In this document: piece after piece, positions 36,523 to 43,939 of the stretch
Numbering within the stretch: position 1 is the first letter of the stretch
Layout of the letters: each line of letters opens with the position of its first letter
Origin: Nocardioides sp. Kera G14
GTDB lineage: Bacteria; Actinomycetota; Actinomycetes; Propionibacteriales; Nocardioidaceae
Direction of reading: 5' to 3'
Assembly (NCBI RefSeq): GCF_020715565.1
Contig: NZ_CP085839.1
Span: 186,001 to 250,000 of the forward strand
DNA: 64,000 nt
Position numbers and translations under genes: made by a program
The notes under the pieces: generated by a model
What the model saw: only the letters and a program-made list of their open reading frames with translations
Databases searched by the model: none
What the model was told of the DNA's origin: nothing

Positions 36523-38175
36523 TCAGACGTCCTCGGCGAAGTGCAGCCGTCGGTAGGGGACGCTGAGCACCTCCCGGCTGATACGCACGTCGATCACCGT
36601 CGGACCCGGGTTGGCGAGGTACCTTCCGACCGCTTGCTGCAGGTCGGCCATCGTGCGAACGGTGGCTCCGCTGCCGCCCATGGCGAGAGCGATCGCCCCC
36701 AGGTCGGGTGACGGAATGGCCGAGAGCTCCGGGCGCAGCCCGTGGGCAGCAGACTTGTGGAACTCGGCGCCGAGTGCCTCGTCGTTCATCACGACGATGA
36801 GGACGGGCCAGCCGTAGCGGACGGCGGTGTCGAACTCGGCCAGGTGCATGATGAAGCTCGCGTCACCCTCGATGACGACGGTGGGCTGACGGCCCCGGCC
36901 CAAGCTCCAGCCCATCGTGATGAGCGGTGCCTGTCCGATGGCGCCGAACATGCCGTAGTTGCTGACGATCTCCCGCGGACGCGTGAAGAGCATGGTGCCG
37001 AAGTCGACCTGGTGCCCGCTGCCGAGCACGAGTGGAAGCTCTTGCGGCATCAGCTCGTCGAGAGCCAGGACGACCTCGCGAGGGTCGAGGCGCCCTTCCT
37101 CGCGGTGGAACGACTCGCGCAAGGTGTCGGCCTCCCGCAGCCGGGCGGCGATGTCCTCGTCGTGGAAGCCCTCGCTTCGAGTTGGGTTGTTGCGGAGGAC
37201 CTCGAGCAGCCGGTCGAGCGAAGCGCGAGCGTCGCCGCGGACGTAGCAGTCGACCGGCTGACCGGTGCCAGTGACGACCTGGTCGGCGTGATCGAGCTGG
37301 ATCATCCGCGCCGCCGGGTAGAGGTAGCCGTGTTCGGTGGTGAACTGGTTGAGGCTCGCCCCGACGGCAATCACACAGTCGGCCTCCTGGAGCAGCTCGT
37401 GTGCCGCCTGAGTGCCGTAGAGGCCCGAGATCCCGGCGTAGTAGGGCGTGCGGTCCCGAAGCCAGTTCTTCACCTGCAGGGTCGTTGCGACGAGCGCCCG
37501 GGTCAGCTCGGCCAGCTCGACGACCTGGTCGCCTGCGTCGGCGGTCCGTGCACCCCGCCCGATCAGGACGACGACCCGCTTGCTCTCCTCGATGATCGCC
37601 GCCGCCTCCCGGATCCTTGCCGGGTCGGGGATCCGGGGAGCGGCGTCGACCAGCTCGGTCGACGTCAGATAGAAGGGTGCACCATCGAACTCCTCGAGCT
37701 GGACGTCGAAGGGTGCGCTCACCATGACCGGCCGGGACTTGGTCCGGGCCAGCCAGAATGCCCGCCGAACCGCGTCCTGGGCCTTGGTGGCCGTCAACAC
37801 GTGGACGAACTCGCACTCGACGCCTTCGGCGAACTTCTGCTGGTCCAAGTACTGCGTCGCGGTGAGGTCACCACGGGCGGACTCGCCACAGAAGAGCACC
37901 ATCGGGGTCCGGGCGCGGCTGGCACACACCAGGCTGGTGGCGAGTTGGGTGACGCCGGGACCACTCGTGGTGGTGGCGACCCCAACCTTCCCGGCCCCTC
38001 GCGCCCATCCGTCAGCCATGGCGAGGCCGGAGCCCTCATGGCGCGCCTCGAGGAGTTCGACGCCCCGCTCGGCCATCGCATTCATCCAGTGCATGTTGGC
38101 GTCGCCCATCATCCCGTAAACGGTGGTGGCACCCTCGGCGACGAACGCCTCCGCCATTGCCTCATAGACCTTCAC
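36523..38175 (-). CDS. thiamine-diphosphate-dependent enzyme of unknown specificity
   Basis: A 550-residue member of the acetolactate synthase/benzoylformate decarboxylase superfamily. The catalytic glutamate is Glu47 (ARHEGSGLAMADGWAR), and the ThDP-Mg motif starts GDASFIMHLAEF and ends VVMND (about 433-461). The middle domain (VVVLIGRGAR; IAVGASLNQF) is intact. It does not match acetolactate synthase, oxalyl-CoA decarboxylase or sulfoacetaldehyde acetyltransferase well enough to name. In the operon it lies between LigJ-like hydratase and the decarboxylase-like pair, so it may act on a 2-oxo acid made by the aldolase. GTG start with AGGAGAGG upstream. Confidence 0.85.
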   Translation of the reverse strand: MKVYEAMAEAFVAEGATTVYGMMGDANMHWMNAMAERGVELLEARHEGSGLAMADGWARGAGKVGVATTTSGPGVTQLATSLVCASRARTPMVLFCGESARGDLTATQYLDQQKFAEGVECEFVHVLTATKAQDAVRRAFWLARTKSRPVMVSAPFDVQLEEFDGAPFYLTSTELVDAAPRIPDPARIREAAAIIEESKRVVVLIGRGARTADAGDQVVELAELTRALVATTLQVKNWLRDRTPYYAGISGLYGTQAAHELLQEADCVIAVGASLNQFTTEHGYLYPAARMIQLDHADQVVTGTGQPVDCYVRGDARASLDRLLEVLRNNPTRSEGFHDEDIAARLREADTLRESFHREEGRLDPREVVLALDELMPQELPLVLGSGHQVDFGTMLFTRPREIVSNYGMFGAIGQAPLITMGWSLGRGRQPTVVIEGDASFIMHLAEFDTAVRYGWPVLIVVMNDEALGAEFHKSAAHGLRPELSAIPSPDLGAIALAMGGSGATVRTMADLQQAVGRYLANPGPTVIDVRISREVLSVPYRRLHFAEDV

Positions 38176-38231
38176 GATCGGTTGTCCTCTCCTGTGTTCG
38201 TCTTGTCGTTGCTGCTGGCAGGTCGGCCGCG

Positions 38232-39302
38232 TCAGGAGACGGCGACCGGGATGGAGAGCGCTGTCTCGGGCAGGGTGATCCCGCGCTCGTCGAGGGCGGC
38301 CGCGAGCCGGGGGAAGACCCGCAGCGCATTGCCCGACGAGATCGCCGAGAGGTCGTCCTGGCTCACTCCGTCCAAGGACTCCAGCAGCGACCTGGTGTCG
38401 TCGTATCGCCGCCCTCGCGACGGGTCGATGCCGCGGACGGCGCCGATCATCTCGGAGGCGAAGAGGATGTTGGAGGAGGGCACCGTGTCGACGAGGAGCT
38501 GCATTCCGCGCTGCCAGTAGACGCAGGTGTCGAAGAAGACGTTGCGCCCGATGAGCTCGATGAGATCACCGCGGCCCTGGTCCAGCATGACGCCCTGGTA
38601 ACGGCCCCAGTGGTAGGGCACTGCGCCGCCGCCGTGCGGGATGATCAACTTCAGGTCGGGGAAGTCCCGGAAGAGATCGGAGAGGCACAGTTGCATGAAG
38701 GCGGTGGTGTCACCGTTCAGGTAGTGGGCGCAGGTGCCGTGCACAGCCGGGTTCGCCGACATCGACGCATGCACCATCGCAGGCACGCCGAGCTCGACCA
38801 TCGCCTCGTAGAGGGGGTAGTAGGAGCGGTCCGTGATCGGGGGCGCCGCCCAGCTCCCGTCCGAGGGATCGGGGTTGAGATTGCAGCCGACGAAGCCGAG
38901 GTCCTCGACACATCGGTGCAGCTCCTCGACACAGGCGTCGATCGGCGATCCCGGCGACTGCGGCAGCTGCGCCACTCCGACGAAGCTCTGTGGGAAGAGC
39001 TGGACCGCCCGGTACACCGTGTCGTTGGCGAGACGCGACCAGGTGGTGCTGGTCTCCTGATCGCCGTAGTGGTGCGCCATCTTTCCTGCGATCGGCGACA
39101 GGAGGGAGAGGTCGATGCCGTGTTCCGCCTGCAGAGCCAGTTGGCCACTCGTGAGCGCCTGGACCAGCTCGTCGTCTGAGATCTCGATGCCGTCGGGTGA
39201 GAGGTGCCCGCCGTGCTCCTCATATTCCGCGATCTGGCGGTCGCGCCACTCCTTGAGGGCGTCGGGGACGGTGGTGAAGTGCGTGTGGCAGTCGATGTAC
39301 AT
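38232..39302 (-). CDS. ligJ: 4-oxalomesaconate hydratase-like amidohydrolase (LigJ family)
   Basis: A 356-residue amidohydrolase-fold lyase. From memory of the LigJ family, the matching segments are MYIDCHTHFTT (metal HxH), the SWAAPPITDRSYYPLYE region after NLNPDP, HGGGAVPYHWGR, and FASEMIGAVRGIDPSRG. LigJ adds water to 4-oxalomesaconate, giving 4-carboxy-4-hydroxy-2-oxoadipate, in protocatechuate 4,5-cleavage. The aldolase that would split that product is the next gene upstream. ATG 39302 follows GAGGAGG; an extra in-frame start 45 bp upstream has no such site. Its specificity is inferred. Confidence 0.82.
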   Translation of the reverse strand: MYIDCHTHFTTVPDALKEWRDRQIAEYEEHGGHLSPDGIEISDDELVQALTSGQLALQAEHGIDLSLLSPIAGKMAHHYGDQETSTTWSRLANDTVYRAVQLFPQSFVGVAQLPQSPGSPIDACVEELHRCVEDLGFVGCNLNPDPSDGSWAAPPITDRSYYPLYEAMVELGVPAMVHASMSANPAVHGTCAHYLNGDTTAFMQLCLSDLFRDFPDLKLIIPHGGGAVPYHWGRYQGVMLDQGRGDLIELIGRNVFFDTCVYWQRGMQLLVDTVPSSNILFASEMIGAVRGIDPSRGRRYDDTRSLLESLDGVSQDDLSAISSGNALRVFPRLAAALDERGITLPETALSIPVAVS

Positions 39303-39327
39303 GGATGCCTCCTCAGGGGGACGGGAA

Positions 39328-40176
39328 TCAGCGACCGGCGAGGGCACGGCCGCGGTCGAGACCGGGGTACTTCACGACAGGGGCGGTCAGGAGCACTCGG
39401 TAGCCGTCGGCAAGAACCTGCTCGACGTTCGCCTGCGTGACATGCGGGTGGGCGACCGCGACGCCATGTGCGGCGCACGTCGCGAGAACCCGTCGCTTCA
39501 GCTCCAGGACGGTCGGATGCTCATACTCGCGAGGGAGCCCGAGCTCCTGGCTGAGGTCGCCCTCGCCGATCATGATCAGGCCGATGCCGGGAACTTCGCC
39601 CAGGATGTCGTCGAGGTTCTCGATCGCCTGGACGCTCTCGATCATCAGGACGACGAGGATCTCCCCGGAGGGGGCGAGGGGCCAGACATCGGCCCGCTGG
39701 TAGTACTCCGAGGTGGGGATGCCCCAGTACCGGGCCGCCCACGCCGGGCTGTCTCCGCGGAGCCCCGGCGGTTCTTCCTTGGGCCGGTCCAGCCGGGGAT
39801 AGCGACAGGCGGACACCGCATTGCGCGCGTCCTCCACGGTGTCGATGTGGGGCCAGACGACGCCGAAGGCTCCGAGATCGAGAGCCTGCTTGGCGTGCCA
39901 CTGCGAGCGCTCCCCGCCGTTGGCCGGAATTCGCACGATGGGTGTGATGGGAGCAGTGACCGTCTCGGCGCCGACGAGCTGACGCCGGTCGAGCAGGTAC
40001 TGCAGGGCGTCCTTGAGCAATGGGGCATCCCACGGCTTGTGCTCCGCTTCGAAGAGGACCAGGTCGTAGGCGACGTCGCGCACAGAGACAGCCGCGGCCG
40101 GCTCGGGTGCGGCAAAGCCGCCGAAGACAGTCGCACCCTGCTCGAGGAGCGCGATGACACGGTTGAGGCGAGTCAT
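39328..40176 (-). CDS. HpcH/HpaI-family aldolase
   Basis: A 282-residue class II (metal-dependent) aldolase of the HpcH/HpaI/macrophomate-synthase fold. VLFEAEHKPW holds the likely base histidine, MIESVQAIENLDDIL the metal glutamate, and IGEGDLSQELG the second acidic ligand. The family cleaves 4-hydroxy-2-oxo acids to pyruvate and an aldehyde or oxo acid. Next to a LigJ homologue it could split 4-carboxy-4-hydroxy-2-oxoadipate into pyruvate and oxaloacetate in place of LigK (inference). ATGA overlap with the upstream gene. Confidence 0.85.
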   Translation of the reverse strand: MTRLNRVIALLEQGATVFGGFAAPEPAAAVSVRDVAYDLVLFEAEHKPWDAPLLKDALQYLLDRRQLVGAETVTAPITPIVRIPANGGERSQWHAKQALDLGAFGVVWPHIDTVEDARNAVSACRYPRLDRPKEEPPGLRGDSPAWAARYWGIPTSEYYQRADVWPLAPSGEILVVLMIESVQAIENLDDILGEVPGIGLIMIGEGDLSQELGLPREYEHPTVLELKRRVLATCAAHGVAVAHPHVTQANVEQVLADGYRVLLTAPVVKYPGLDRGRALAGR

Positions 40177-40772
40177 GCGCCCGACTTCCTCGCGTGGGTT
40201 CGGGCCTGACGAGAGGCTCGTAGATCGCGGACGCGCCGCCACACGCGACCGAGCCAGGCGGTGAGGCGCTGCGCTGCTGGGGTGTGCGGAACCAGAGCGG
40301 CGCCCCGGCCGGCGGTCGCGGGGTCCCGTTCGGCGCAGGTCGCCTCGAGTTTCTCGCTGAACGTCCGGGTCATCCGGTCAACGACGACTGCCGCACCCGT
40401 GGTGACCAAGGACGCCAGCTGTCCGTTCAGTTCGATGACGCCGTCGAGAGCGACCTCCGAGCCGGTCGCCGTGGGGCTCACGGCGAAGGCCGCGTTCCCC
40501 TGGACTCGTGTGGACCCGCGGGAGTCGGCGCCTCGCGCCTCCATCCGTCCGGTCCGCTCGGCCTCATCCAGGTCCAACGAGATGCGCGCGGCGAATCCGA
40601 CCTTGATCGCGGCGAACTTGACGGCGAGACGAGCATCGAAGGTTCCGTCCTCATGCTGCTCTCCCAGCTCGGACCCGTCGATGCAGGAGACGACCGTGGC
40701 CGGGTCCGACAGCACCTCCCACACGATCTCGGGCGGGTGGGGCACGCGAATGCGTTCCGCGATGGTGATCAA
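40173..40772 (-). CDS. CoxG-like SRPBCC protein
   Basis: A 199-residue protein of the START/SRPBCC fold, CoxG (CO dehydrogenase subunit G) type: RVPHPPEIVWEVLSDPATVVSCIDGSEL near the start and FSEKLE near position 140, then a basic tail. CoxG proteins are usually found with molybdenum hydroxylases, but none is present here. It is the first gene of the leftward 11-gene operon. It starts at TTG 40772 behind AGGAG; the 5' leader carries an operator-like TTGTTTAACAA. Its role in the pathway is unknown. Confidence 0.82.
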   Translation of the reverse strand: MITIAERIRVPHPPEIVWEVLSDPATVVSCIDGSELGEQHEDGTFDARLAVKFAAIKVGFAARISLDLDEAERTGRMEARGADSRGSTRVQGNAAFAVSPTATGSEVALDGVIELNGQLASLVTTGAAVVVDRMTRTFSEKLEATCAERDPATAGRGAALVPHTPAAQRLTAWLGRVWRRVRDLRASRQARTHARKSGA

Positions 40773-40792
40773 GCTGCATCTCCTACCAAGAG

Positions 40793-40803
40793 TTGTTTAA
40801 CAA
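40793..40803. promoter_or_regulatory. operator-like palindrome, leftward operon
   Basis: TTGTTTAACAA is a perfect palindrome around one central base (TTGTT-T-AACAA). It sits 16 bp downstream of the leftward -10 hexamer and 20 bp before the TTG start. It matches the site at 40980-40990 at 10 of 11 positions. FCD-GntR regulators commonly use such short TTGT-N3-ACAA sites. Confidence 0.6.
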
Positions 40804-40819
40804 TCTGGTTCGATGGCCG

Positions 40820-40825
40820 ACCGTA
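40820..40825 (-). promoter_or_regulatory. -10 hexamer of the leftward 11-gene operon
   Basis: TACGGT on the minus strand, identical to the -10 of the divergent operon, with the operator-like palindrome directly downstream. Confidence 0.5.
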
Positions 40826-40965
40826 GCAACATTCGTGGGGGATGTGAAGGGGGTCACACAAATCGACGAAATTAGTCAGCTAGGCGCTGTTGTCGCGCTC
40901 GATCGCCGAGCGTACGGCGTCGATTTCTCAGCCCTCCGCACGGTGCGTGGCGGCACGTTGCGTGC

Positions 40966-40971
40966 TACGGT
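40966..40971 (+). promoter_or_regulatory. -10 hexamer of the rightward operon
   Basis: TACGGT, followed after eight bases by the operator-like palindrome. Transcription should start near 40978, so a bound repressor would block initiation. Confidence 0.5.
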
Positions 40972-40979
40972 CAACTCAA

Positions 40980-40990
40980 TTGTCTAACAA
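40980..40990. promoter_or_regulatory. operator-like palindrome, rightward operon
   Basis: TTGTCTAACAA lies at the expected transcription start, 14 bp before the ATG at 41005. It differs from the 40793-40803 site only by C for T. Confidence 0.6.
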
Positions 40991-41004
40991 AACATGGAGC
41001 CCCG

Positions 41005-41964
41005 ATGAAGTCTTTGACCCTTGCGCTCGGCCACTACGCCCACTCGGCTGCGGTGGAGGACGGCCGGGCGCCGGTGGACGGTTACGTCACCAAGCCGGTG
41101 GAGGTGCGGCCGATCATTGCCGCGTACCGGCGCATGATTCGCGACCTCGAGTTCGATGTCTGCGAGCTCGCGCCCGTCTCTTACCTCATGGCCCGGGATG
41201 CCGGCATCCCGTTGGTCGCCATCCCTGTGTTCCTCAATCGCCGTTTCCATCACGGGGACATCCAGTGCTCACCGAACTCCGGCATCCGGACACCCCGGGA
41301 CCTCGAGGGGCGTCGTGTCGGCGTTCGTGCTTATTCGGTGAGCACGGGGGTGTGGGCGCGCGGTGTCCTCACCGAGGAGTACGGCGTGAACCTGAGCCAG
41401 GTCACCTGGGTCGTCGACGACGATGACCACATCGAGGGCCGCTCGCCCGACAACGTCGAACGCGTCGAGGACGGACGGTCCCTGGGCGAACTGTTGGCGG
41501 CGTCCGAGATCGACGCGGCCTTCACCGGCAACGCCGGGACGGGACGCGCCGGGAACCCGGCGACGGGATGGGAGGCGGCCGCGGACGAGCCGGCGTCGAC
41601 GTACCCGCTCTTCGCCGACCACGAGGTGCTCGAGCGTGACTACTACCTGCGCACGGGGATCTATCCGCTGCACTCGGTCGTCGTGCTGCGCGCCGAGCTC
41701 GTCGAGCAGGATCCGGACCTGCCCACCAAGCTCTACGCCGCGTTCTGTGACGGCAAGCGCGCCGCGCTCGACGAGGATCCGGATTTCACTGCGCTCCCGC
41801 GGCTCGCTCGTCAGGGAGCCATGATCGGGTCAGACCCCATCCCGTACGGCGTCGATTCGAACGCCGCGACGCTCGCAGCGCTTCAGCGCTTCAGTGCCGA
41901 TCAGGGTCTCCTACGTGGCCAGCCTGAGGCGCTCTTCGCGCCGGGCGACTATCCCGACTGCTGA
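41005..41964 (+). CDS. 4,5-dihydroxyphthalate decarboxylase-like protein (paralogue C)
   Basis: A 319-residue protein of the same group as 34641 and 35558. LTLALGHYAHSAAVEDG, FDVCELAPVSYLMARDAGIPLVAIPVF, RRFHHGD and GRRVGVRAYSVSTGVWARGVLTEEYGV are close to paralogue A, so the FHH and GRRVGV motifs are intact. There is no signal peptide. It is the first gene of the rightward operon, behind its own operator, with GGAG before the ATG. It could be the catalytic decarboxylase of the pathway, or a soluble ligand-binding protein. Confidence 0.75.
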   Translation: MKSLTLALGHYAHSAAVEDGRAPVDGYVTKPVEVRPIIAAYRRMIRDLEFDVCELAPVSYLMARDAGIPLVAIPVFLNRRFHHGDIQCSPNSGIRTPRDLEGRRVGVRAYSVSTGVWARGVLTEEYGVNLSQVTWVVDDDDHIEGRSPDNVERVEDGRSLGELLAASEIDAAFTGNAGTGRAGNPATGWEAAADEPASTYPLFADHEVLERDYYLRTGIYPLHSVVVLRAELVEQDPDLPTKLYAAFCDGKRAALDEDPDFTALPRLARQGAMIGSDPIPYGVDSNAATLAALQRFSADQGLLRGQPEALFAPGDYPDC

Positions 41965-42013
41965 CCCAAGCCACTCACCAAGCCGAACCAGCCCAAGGAG
42001 CAGAAGAAGCATC

Positions 42014-42862
42014 ATGCATGTCGTCGACAGTCACTGCCACATCATCTCGCCCAACACGGATCTCTTTCCGCGCTCGCCGTTGGGAGGGAAGCAGTCGGCG
42101 TGGGCGAGCGATCGGCCCGTGACGGCGGAGGGACTCCTCGCGCTGATGGACGAGTCAGGCATCGACCAGGCAGTCCTCGTCCAGGCCACCACCGCCTACG
42201 GCTACGACAACAGCTACGTGATCGACTCCGCGCAGAGGTGGCCCGACCGCTTCGCGGCTGTCGGAACCTTCGATCCGCTCGCGACGGACGCTGCCGGTCG
42301 GCTCGCCAAGGGAATCGCCGAGGGACTCGTCGGTGTCCGATTGTTCACGACGGGTAGCACCATGTCCGAACAGGGAATGTGGTTCGCCGAGGAGTCGACG
42401 GACGAGTTCTGGACCGCTGCCTCGAAGGCCCGCATCCCCGTCTGCCTCCAGCTCCGATTGGGTGAAGACACCCGTGCGGCCCTCGACCTGCTGCTGAGTC
42501 GACACCCGGAGGCGACGGTGCTGTTGGACCACTGCGGATACCCGGACGTTGTCGCGTCGCCGGGTGCGGCGGCGGAGCTGGTCACCTCCTTCGCCGGTGC
42601 TGGCGGCCTGAATCTCAAGCTCACACATCGCACCCTCGAAGGCCTCCAGCATCTCGGACCGTCCGCGGCGGCCGACTTCCTCGAGCCACTCTTTGCGAAG
42701 TTCGGTGCTGAGCGGGTGGCGTGGGGCTCCAACTGTCCGGCCGCCGACCAGCCGATGTCGGAACTCGTTGCACTGGCTCGCGACGTCCTTGGTTCCTATG
42801 ACGATGACACGCAGGCGGCGGTCTTCGGTGGAACGGTGAGCCGGCTCTACTCGCTGGCCTGA
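42014..42862 (+). CDS. amidohydrolase, LigI-like lactonase family (paralogue B)
   Basis: A 282-residue TIM-barrel amidohydrolase paralogous to 33778-34641. VDSHCHIIS gives the HxH metal motif, VLLDHCGYPD the next histidine and VAWGSNCPAA the C-terminal strand. The family includes 2-pyrone-4,6-dicarboxylate lactonase. Two diverged copies in opposite operons suggest two different but related lactone substrates. ATG 42014 is preferred over longer in-frame starts because AAGGAG precedes it and the protein then begins immediately before the metal motif. Confidence 0.82.
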   Translation: MHVVDSHCHIISPNTDLFPRSPLGGKQSAWASDRPVTAEGLLALMDESGIDQAVLVQATTAYGYDNSYVIDSAQRWPDRFAAVGTFDPLATDAAGRLAKGIAEGLVGVRLFTTGSTMSEQGMWFAEESTDEFWTAASKARIPVCLQLRLGEDTRAALDLLLSRHPEATVLLDHCGYPDVVASPGAAAELVTSFAGAGGLNLKLTHRTLEGLQHLGPSAAADFLEPLFAKFGAERVAWGSNCPAADQPMSELVALARDVLGSYDDDTQAAVFGGTVSRLYSLA

Positions 42863-42898
42863 CGCGCTGGAGGTCGGACGCCAAGAGGAGAAGCCCGG

Positions 42899-43570
42899 AT
42901 GAACCTGGAGATCGTGCAATCCGAGGCGACGGGACAGTCGAGCCGGTCCGTCCAGGCGTACGAGGACCTGCGCAATCTCATCGTCTCCGGCCATTTCGTG
43001 CCGAACGCGCGATTGACCGAGGCGGAGCTGACGACTCTCCTCGACGTGTCCCGCGGCACCGTGCGATCGGTGATCGTCCGGCTGGCTCAGGAGGGATATC
43101 TGACCAGGGAACCGAATCGCGGCGTGCGAACGCGACTCTTCACCGTCGAGGAGGCCGCAGCTGTGCTCGAGGCTCGCGAGACACTCGAGTCGGCGCTTGC
43201 AGGGAAGTGCGCAGAGCGGGCGACCGACAGCGAGGTCGAGCTGCTCGGCGCGACGTGGGACGAGATGCGCGAGGCGGATCAGACCGGTGACGCTGCGCGG
43301 TACTCGGAACTCAACAGGGCGTTTCACCGCTACATCCGCGAGGGCGCCCGGCAGCCGATCATGGTGGGTTTCGTTGATCGTCTGATGTACCCACTGGTGA
43401 TGCGTCAGTTCCGGGACCAGACCCGCTCACACCCGCGGGCGAACTCGTTGGGCGAGCACGAGGCGATCCTTGCCGCCATCCGCACGCGCAATGCGGACGC
43501 GGCTGCGGCGGCGATGCGCCACCACGTCTCGTCGGCGCGGCGGGCGCTGCTGCTCAGTACTGCGCGCTGA
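42899..43570 (+). CDS. GntR-family regulator, FCD type (paralogue 2)
   Basis: A 223-residue paralogue of the regulator at 27715, sharing VQAYEDLRNLI.SG.F.PNARLTEAEL, SRGTVRSVIVRLAQEGYL and a C-terminal MRHHVSSARRALL. The winged helix is at about 16-80 and the FCD effector domain follows, with probable metal histidines (FHRYIRE, EHEAILAAI). Last gene of the rightward operon, so it is probably autoregulated through the site at 40980-40990. AGAGGAGAAG precedes the ATG. Confidence 0.9.
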   Translation: MNLEIVQSEATGQSSRSVQAYEDLRNLIVSGHFVPNARLTEAELTTLLDVSRGTVRSVIVRLAQEGYLTREPNRGVRTRLFTVEEAAAVLEARETLESALAGKCAERATDSEVELLGATWDEMREADQTGDAARYSELNRAFHRYIREGARQPIMVGFVDRLMYPLVMRQFRDQTRSHPRANSLGEHEAILAAIRTRNADAAAAAMRHHVSSARRALLLSTAR

Positions 43571-43618
43571 CTCCTGGCGTGGACCGTTGATCTTCGGTGT
43601 CGCGGGTACCAGCACTCC

Positions 43619-43774
43619 ATGTACTCCGACCTCAAGCCGTGCCGGATCTGTGGCTCCGACGTCGAGCTCCGGCCGCACCAGACCGACCAGGTCGCCGAGC
43701 CTGACGGCACGCCGGACGACCGTGTCTGCATGAATCCGGACTGCCCCAGCCACACCAGCGACGAGATGCCCTGA
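43619..43774 (+). CDS. 51-residue zinc-ribbon protein
   Basis: A small frame not usually annotated: Cys8-x2-Cys11 (PCRICGS) and Cys37-x4-Cys42 (VCMNPDCP) form a rubredoxin/zinc-ribbon-like pair of knuckles around an acidic loop (EPDGTPDD). Codon use is strongly coding (GC-rich third positions) and a strong terminator follows eight bases after the stop. It stands alone between the regulator gene and tRNA-Tyr. Function unknown; small ribbons like this often belong to ribosome- or polymerase-associated proteins. Confidence 0.68.
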   Translation: MYSDLKPCRICGSDVELRPHQTDQVAEPDGTPDDRVCMNPDCPSHTSDEMP

Positions 43775-43780
43775 AATGAC

Positions 43781-43808
43781 CTGAGGCCCTGATCGCTCAG
43801 GGCCTCAG
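43781..43808. terminator. bidirectional hairpin terminator
   Basis: A perfect 12-bp stem (CTGAGGCCCTGA with its complement) around a 4-base loop, between the zinc-ribbon gene and the convergent tRNA-Tyr. It can serve both; the tRNA side ends in a short T-rich stretch. Confidence 0.85.
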
Positions 43809-43817
43809 ACAGTTGTG

Positions 43818-43898
43818 TGGCGGGTGAAGGATTCGAACCTTCGAAGCTTTCGCGACGGATTTACAGTCCGCTCCCATTGGCCGCTCGGGCAACCCGCC
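43818..43898 (-). tRNA. tRNA-Tyr (GTA)
   Basis: Class II tRNA of 81 nt with a long variable arm. The acceptor stem GGCGGGT pairs with ACCCGCC; the anticodon loop CTGTAAA gives anticodon GTA; the T loop is GGTTCGAATCC. CCA is not encoded. Its 3' end faces the catabolic island. Confidence 0.95.
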
Positions 43899-43939
43899 TC
43901 AGATCAACGCAGGAGACGATAGCGCAGGGTGGGCGGCGA

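Noticed and set aside
40173..40772. CoxG-like gene as evidence for a CO dehydrogenase or molybdenum hydroxylase cluster
   Set aside because: No coxL, coxM or coxS genes or molybdopterin motifs are present anywhere in the window.
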